Assembly: GCA_963965975.1 (NCBI GenBank)
Contig: OZ014415.1
Location: 1,741,001-1,805,000, forward strand
DNA: 64,000 nucleotides
Direction: 5' to 3'
Source: Xestospongia bergquistia
Taxonomy: Eukaryota > Porifera > Demospongiae > Haplosclerida > Petrosiidae
Within the stretch, counting starts at the first letter, position 1; every line of letters begins with the position of its first letter. This document shows, piece by piece, positions 60,001 through 64,000 of the stretch. The notes under the pieces were generated by a model that did no database searches, was not told where the DNA came from, and saw only the letters and a program-made list of their open reading frames with translations. A program made the position numbers and the translations under genes.

Positions 60001-63000
60001 TGATCAATATATCTGTTATGCAAGGTCTGCAATAACAAATGCAATGAGTGCTTTGTACATTTTCCATAAGTGAAAACGCTTGTCTTTTTTTTCAGTATAC
60101 ATGAACAAAAGTGGTTTAAATTGGATCTTAAATGAACAGTAAACATTTAACAATATTATATAAAAAAATAAATTTCCATAAAATTTTAATTATAGTATGT
60201 TTTTGTATGGACTGAAAATGTACCAAATTCACAAAATGACCGGTTTTCTCATATTGGGTCACACACACATATGTATGTGTGTATATTATTTAATTAAGAT
60301 TTAATGTTATAAGCTTTTTATTAATTTACCAAATTATGTATCCTTATACAATTATCTTTATAAAGAATAATTTGTCATAGTCCTAACTTTTTAAATTTAT
60401 AACAGGTCAATTTGATTTATTATATAAAGAAGTAACACATATAACTTCTCTCCTGTAGTACCACCACCTACCATACAACCTATACCAGACATGAATATAA
60501 CAACTGGTTTAAATGCAACCTTTACTTGTAAAGCTACCGGATTTGGTCTTACGTTTTCTTGGGACGTGCCATTTTCTCTTACTAATAATAATGGTATTGT
60601 TATTGGTGACAATACTAGTGAATTGACTGTTGTTAATGTGACAAAACATGCCAATGGAGAATATACTTGTTATGTCACTGATTTTATTGGACAAGAAGAC
60701 ATTGCTATGGCTGAACTGATAGTTGTTGGTGAGTTTATAAATTATTGTACATTATATATTAGTATGTGGGTCTATGAAGTCTGTTAATATGTGTTAATAT
60801 CAATTATAATTATTAGTATTGTTAATTATAATAAGTAACTCATATGAGATGCTTTGTGGGTTTGTTTTGTGTTATTTTAGAAGATAATTAGTAATTGGAA
60901 TTATATTGAAATTACTTCGAGAATATTGATAGCTTACATAATTTGGAAATAAAAACAAATGGGAAATAAGTTTGTTATTTATTGTTAATATCATTTATGT
61001 TCTATATGCACAGGTCCACAGATACTTGAGTCTAATAACACTAATTCAATCGTTGTTGAGAATACTGTGAGGTTTTTGAGATGTGTTGTACAAAACAGAC
61101 ATGATGCACCAGCAAAGATGAACATAAGATGGATCAATCAAGGAAAAGTTATAAATGTATTAGAACAACCTTCATTTATCATTGACACAACAATGGAAGA
61201 CAATAATAGGATAGTGACGAGCATATTAACATTTAATCCTGTTAATTATAAGATGTTCGATTTACATGCTTTGTATATAAATCGTTTCCAATGTGAGGCA
61301 TCCATTGGTAATTATATTTTTGATGCTGTCAGGAACAGAGGTGCTGTATTAACTCTAAACTGTAAGTTAATATTATAGAATATAAATTGGTCATAACAAG
61401 TGTCTATAGTGTTTAGATCTACATATTGAATGCTCATGATATCAATGTTATTTTTTTTTCCTTTAGTTATTCCCAAATTTCTAACACAACCACCAAGTAC
61501 TGTTAGAATCAACCTTACTGATACTGAAGAACTAGAGTGTGGAGGAACTGGAGAACCTGAATTCACCATAACATTTTATAGACACTTTGATAATGGATCA
61601 TCAGTAGTTATATATGAAAAAAAAGATGATTTAGCGAAGACAACAATCAATAATGCTAACTATAATGATGCTGGTAATTACAGTTGTCAGATGTCTAATT
61701 ATGTCGGTGCAAATGTGTCAAATTTTACTATTATAATACAAGGTAAGCCAGTGGTTTTATTATAAAAGTTTAAACAGTCATCTTTGTTTTAGGTCCACCC
61801 GATCAAGTTGATCATACCAGTATCAATGTCACTGTCATTTCCATTTTTCAAGTTCTTATCACTTGGATTCGTCCATTTAACAACTTTGCTCCTTCTACTT
61901 CTCAAACATATCATGTGTATTATGAAGAGAGGAATACTGGAGTTTCAACAGGCACTAATCAAAGCTCTGAGACAACTTCTGTACGCTTAGATCTACCAGT
62001 TAACACAAACTATTTACTAAAAGTTGTCAGTTGTAATATAGTAGGCTGTGGACCAACAACTCAGTATGTCTCATTTACAACAATTACACAAGGTAAGAAC
62101 AATAAAGGATATTATTATATATATCCTAATATAATTATAATTGTTTTACATTGACTATTGTAGAGTATGTCATAGTTTTATTACAGACTATTTTGTCTAT
62201 ATGTCCCTTTATAAGTATGACGTTCAAACGAGTCATAAATACTATGTAGATAAGCCCATTAGTATAATTTTTGTTTTGAAATGAGTTTTATAAGTTTAAT
62301 TTAGCATGTATAATATATAAATATAATATGTATGTGTGTGTATGTTAATGGAGTGTAAGGAGTGTATGTATTAGATATCATTGTTGCTTAGATTTAAAAC
62401 TAGTAATCAAACTGAATTAACTAAACACATTAATTGAAGAGGAAAACATTCATTATGACAAAATGATCCTCTTTGCTTCAATTTTGATTACTGTTTGTTT
62501 ATATTTTAGCAATGGCCAAATTAAGAAATGTCTACATACCTTTTACGCTCATCAACTCCTCATCAATATTCATTAGTTGGGAACTTCCTCCTTTGGCGAT
62601 CAATTCAGTTGGTAAAAAACCAACTATTGGGAATTTTGAAGTGTCTTATAGAGCTATTAGAACTGTTGTTACAGAAACAAAATCAATTAATTCAAATCAG
62701 TTTAATATAACTATTATTGATCTGAAACCAGATACTGAATATGAAGTTGTTGTAGGAGTTAAGTATGAAGATCCCCCCAATTTTTCTGGAGAAAATGTAA
62801 CATTTCCAAGTATTAGAACAAGACCACAAAGTAAGTTATTAGTTCAAAGAAACTTTAAATGAATACTATAAGCTATTATATACCATAGCTATCACATATG
62901 TATTTCAAACTTTTTGTCTTTAAATTTCATTTTTTTATTAAATCTTTCTTTACACAGACAATTTTCCTGACAAAAATACAAATATTGATATTGATGACAG

Positions 63001-64000
63001 ACAAAATCCTCGTGTGTTAGTCACATGGGATAAACTTAAGGAAGAGGATGGTGCAGAATATTTACAATCTTATAGTGTTATTGTTACTATTAAGGTAAGG
63101 GGGTCAAATGGAAACATACAAAAAAGACAAATTAATGAAAAAAAGAGAACTTTTGATGTGGATAAAACTAGAAACACATTTCAATATAACGACACTGAAC
63201 CATTTATGTCATATACATTTCAAGTGAATGCAAAATTGTTGGTAAATGGAGAAGAACGAATAGTACCTATTACACAACCTAATACTGTTGTATCAGGAGA
63301 AGCAGGTAAACATTTTTCTATATACTAATATAAACGTAATGTATGGACAATTATATATGTAGTATTAAAATACTTCTAATATTTTAAAGCATCTACATTA
63401 AGGGACTATAAGAATAACATTGATGACTCGTTTTGATTTTCATTTGTAGCTCCTGCTACTCCTCGAAATCTAAAAGCAACTGAAACCAACTTCACTGTCA
63501 TTGAATTGAGTTGGGAAAGACCTAGTCCTTCCAATGGAATTATTACCAATTATACAGTATGTAAACAACTATGCCACTTTTAACCACACATAGTTAAGCA
63601 CATACATAATCAATATAATATATTACACATATTGATTTATTAAGCTACCATTGATATTATTTTACTACTACTTTTTTCAAGATATATTGGGGTTTTAGTT
63701 GTCAACAAAAGAGAGTAATTGTGTTAACTTCTCAAATGTTATCATATCGATTTACTTCACTTACTGGAGATATGTCATATTCATTCTCAATCAGAGCAGC
63801 TACTAATGGAGGAATAGGAGAGTATAATAACATAACAGTCACTACTCATGCAGGGGGTAAAAATCAGTAGAGTTATGGCTATAATATAATTATTATATAA
63901 TAGATTTCAACTTGCCTTATGATAATTATATATGTGTTGAAAATATATTTAATTTTTTTTGTTGGATTTATCTGTGTTTAAGTTCACATTTTTGTTTAAT
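57043..64000 (+). CDS. Receptor B4: IgGFc-type/Calx-beta/Ig/FN3 receptor, 3' end outside window
   Basis: Fifteen exons are visible: 57043-57121, 57171-58571, 58622-58753, 58825-58845, 59029-59229, 59272-59424, 59475-59669, 60459-60728, 61014-61361, 61467-61742, 61793-62092, 62510-62830, 62958-63305, 63450-63556 and 63682-63856. The next acceptor would lie at or just past 64000. All phases agree with B2. Order: signal peptide (MIRVIVILMLLDCYCNA), IgGFc-binding-like domain of 467 residues, two Calx-beta, three Ig (YTCYV, FQCEA and YSCQM motifs), four FN3. The triplicated Ig type of B2 is absent: the intron 59670-60458 leads straight to the homologue of B2's fourth Ig exon. The four last exons are very close to B2. 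The juxtamembrane, membrane and tail exons are expected beyond the window. Confidence 0.86.

Noticed and set aside
60250-60290. CACACA/TGTGTG palindromic stretch in a B4 intron as a structured element
   Set aside because: It is short and of simple-sequence composition; the pairing is expected from a CA/TG microsatellite.

Overview
The window is AT-rich eukaryotic DNA with many short exons, mostly 45-120 bp introns with clean GT/AG borders, several microsatellites, and no prokaryotic gene organisation. The compact introns and the mixture of Ig-like, FN3, Calx-beta and IgGFc-binding-type extracellular modules on single-pass receptors suggest an early-branching animal, most likely a demosponge of the Amphimedon kind. 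That taxonomic call is inference. No rRNA, tRNA, CRISPR or intact mobile-element genes were seen.

All convincing genes lie on the + strand, head to tail, in two related tandem families of type I membrane receptors. Family A (about 1-23.5 kb) has three members in units of about 8.25 kb: A1 (5' end outside the window, stop at 4333), A2 (7652-12343, 1122 aa) and A3 (15895-23438, 1887 aa). They share signal peptide, two Ig, four or five FN3, two Ig, a stalk, one membrane helix and a kinase-less tail built from repeated YEIP/AYDTTQF exon cassettes. A3 has a further three Ig and three FN3 domains and four tail cassettes.

Family B (about 25.6-64 kb) has B1 (25593-29429, a 5'-truncated pseudogene), B2 (32072-43089, 2038 aa), an orphan 3' module (43897-45052), B3 (48165-53716, 1102 aa) and B4 (57043 to beyond the window). 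The intact members start with a signal peptide and one 1.4-kb exon resembling the IgGFc-binding-protein N-terminal domain, followed by Calx-beta domains. B2 and B4 then have Ig and FN3 domains; B3 has lost all of these and joins Calx-beta directly to the membrane exon. Tails carry several YxxL/I motifs and, in B2 and the orphan module, a PPSY motif.

Intergenic space is full of debris from the same families: decayed 5' Ig exons, tail exons of three kinds, an inverted-repeat (MITE-like) element upstream of each intact B gene, and a four-copy unrecognised minus-strand coding relic lying behind the B genes.

Nearly every ectodomain exon is phase 1-1 and every tail cassette phase 2-2, so whole domains can be gained, lost or skipped without breaking the frame. 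Neighbouring copies differ in exactly that way. The cluster therefore looks like a rapidly diversifying surface-receptor locus with tyrosine-based signalling tails. A recognition role (self/non-self or immune) is a reasonable hypothesis, but it is not shown by the sequence.
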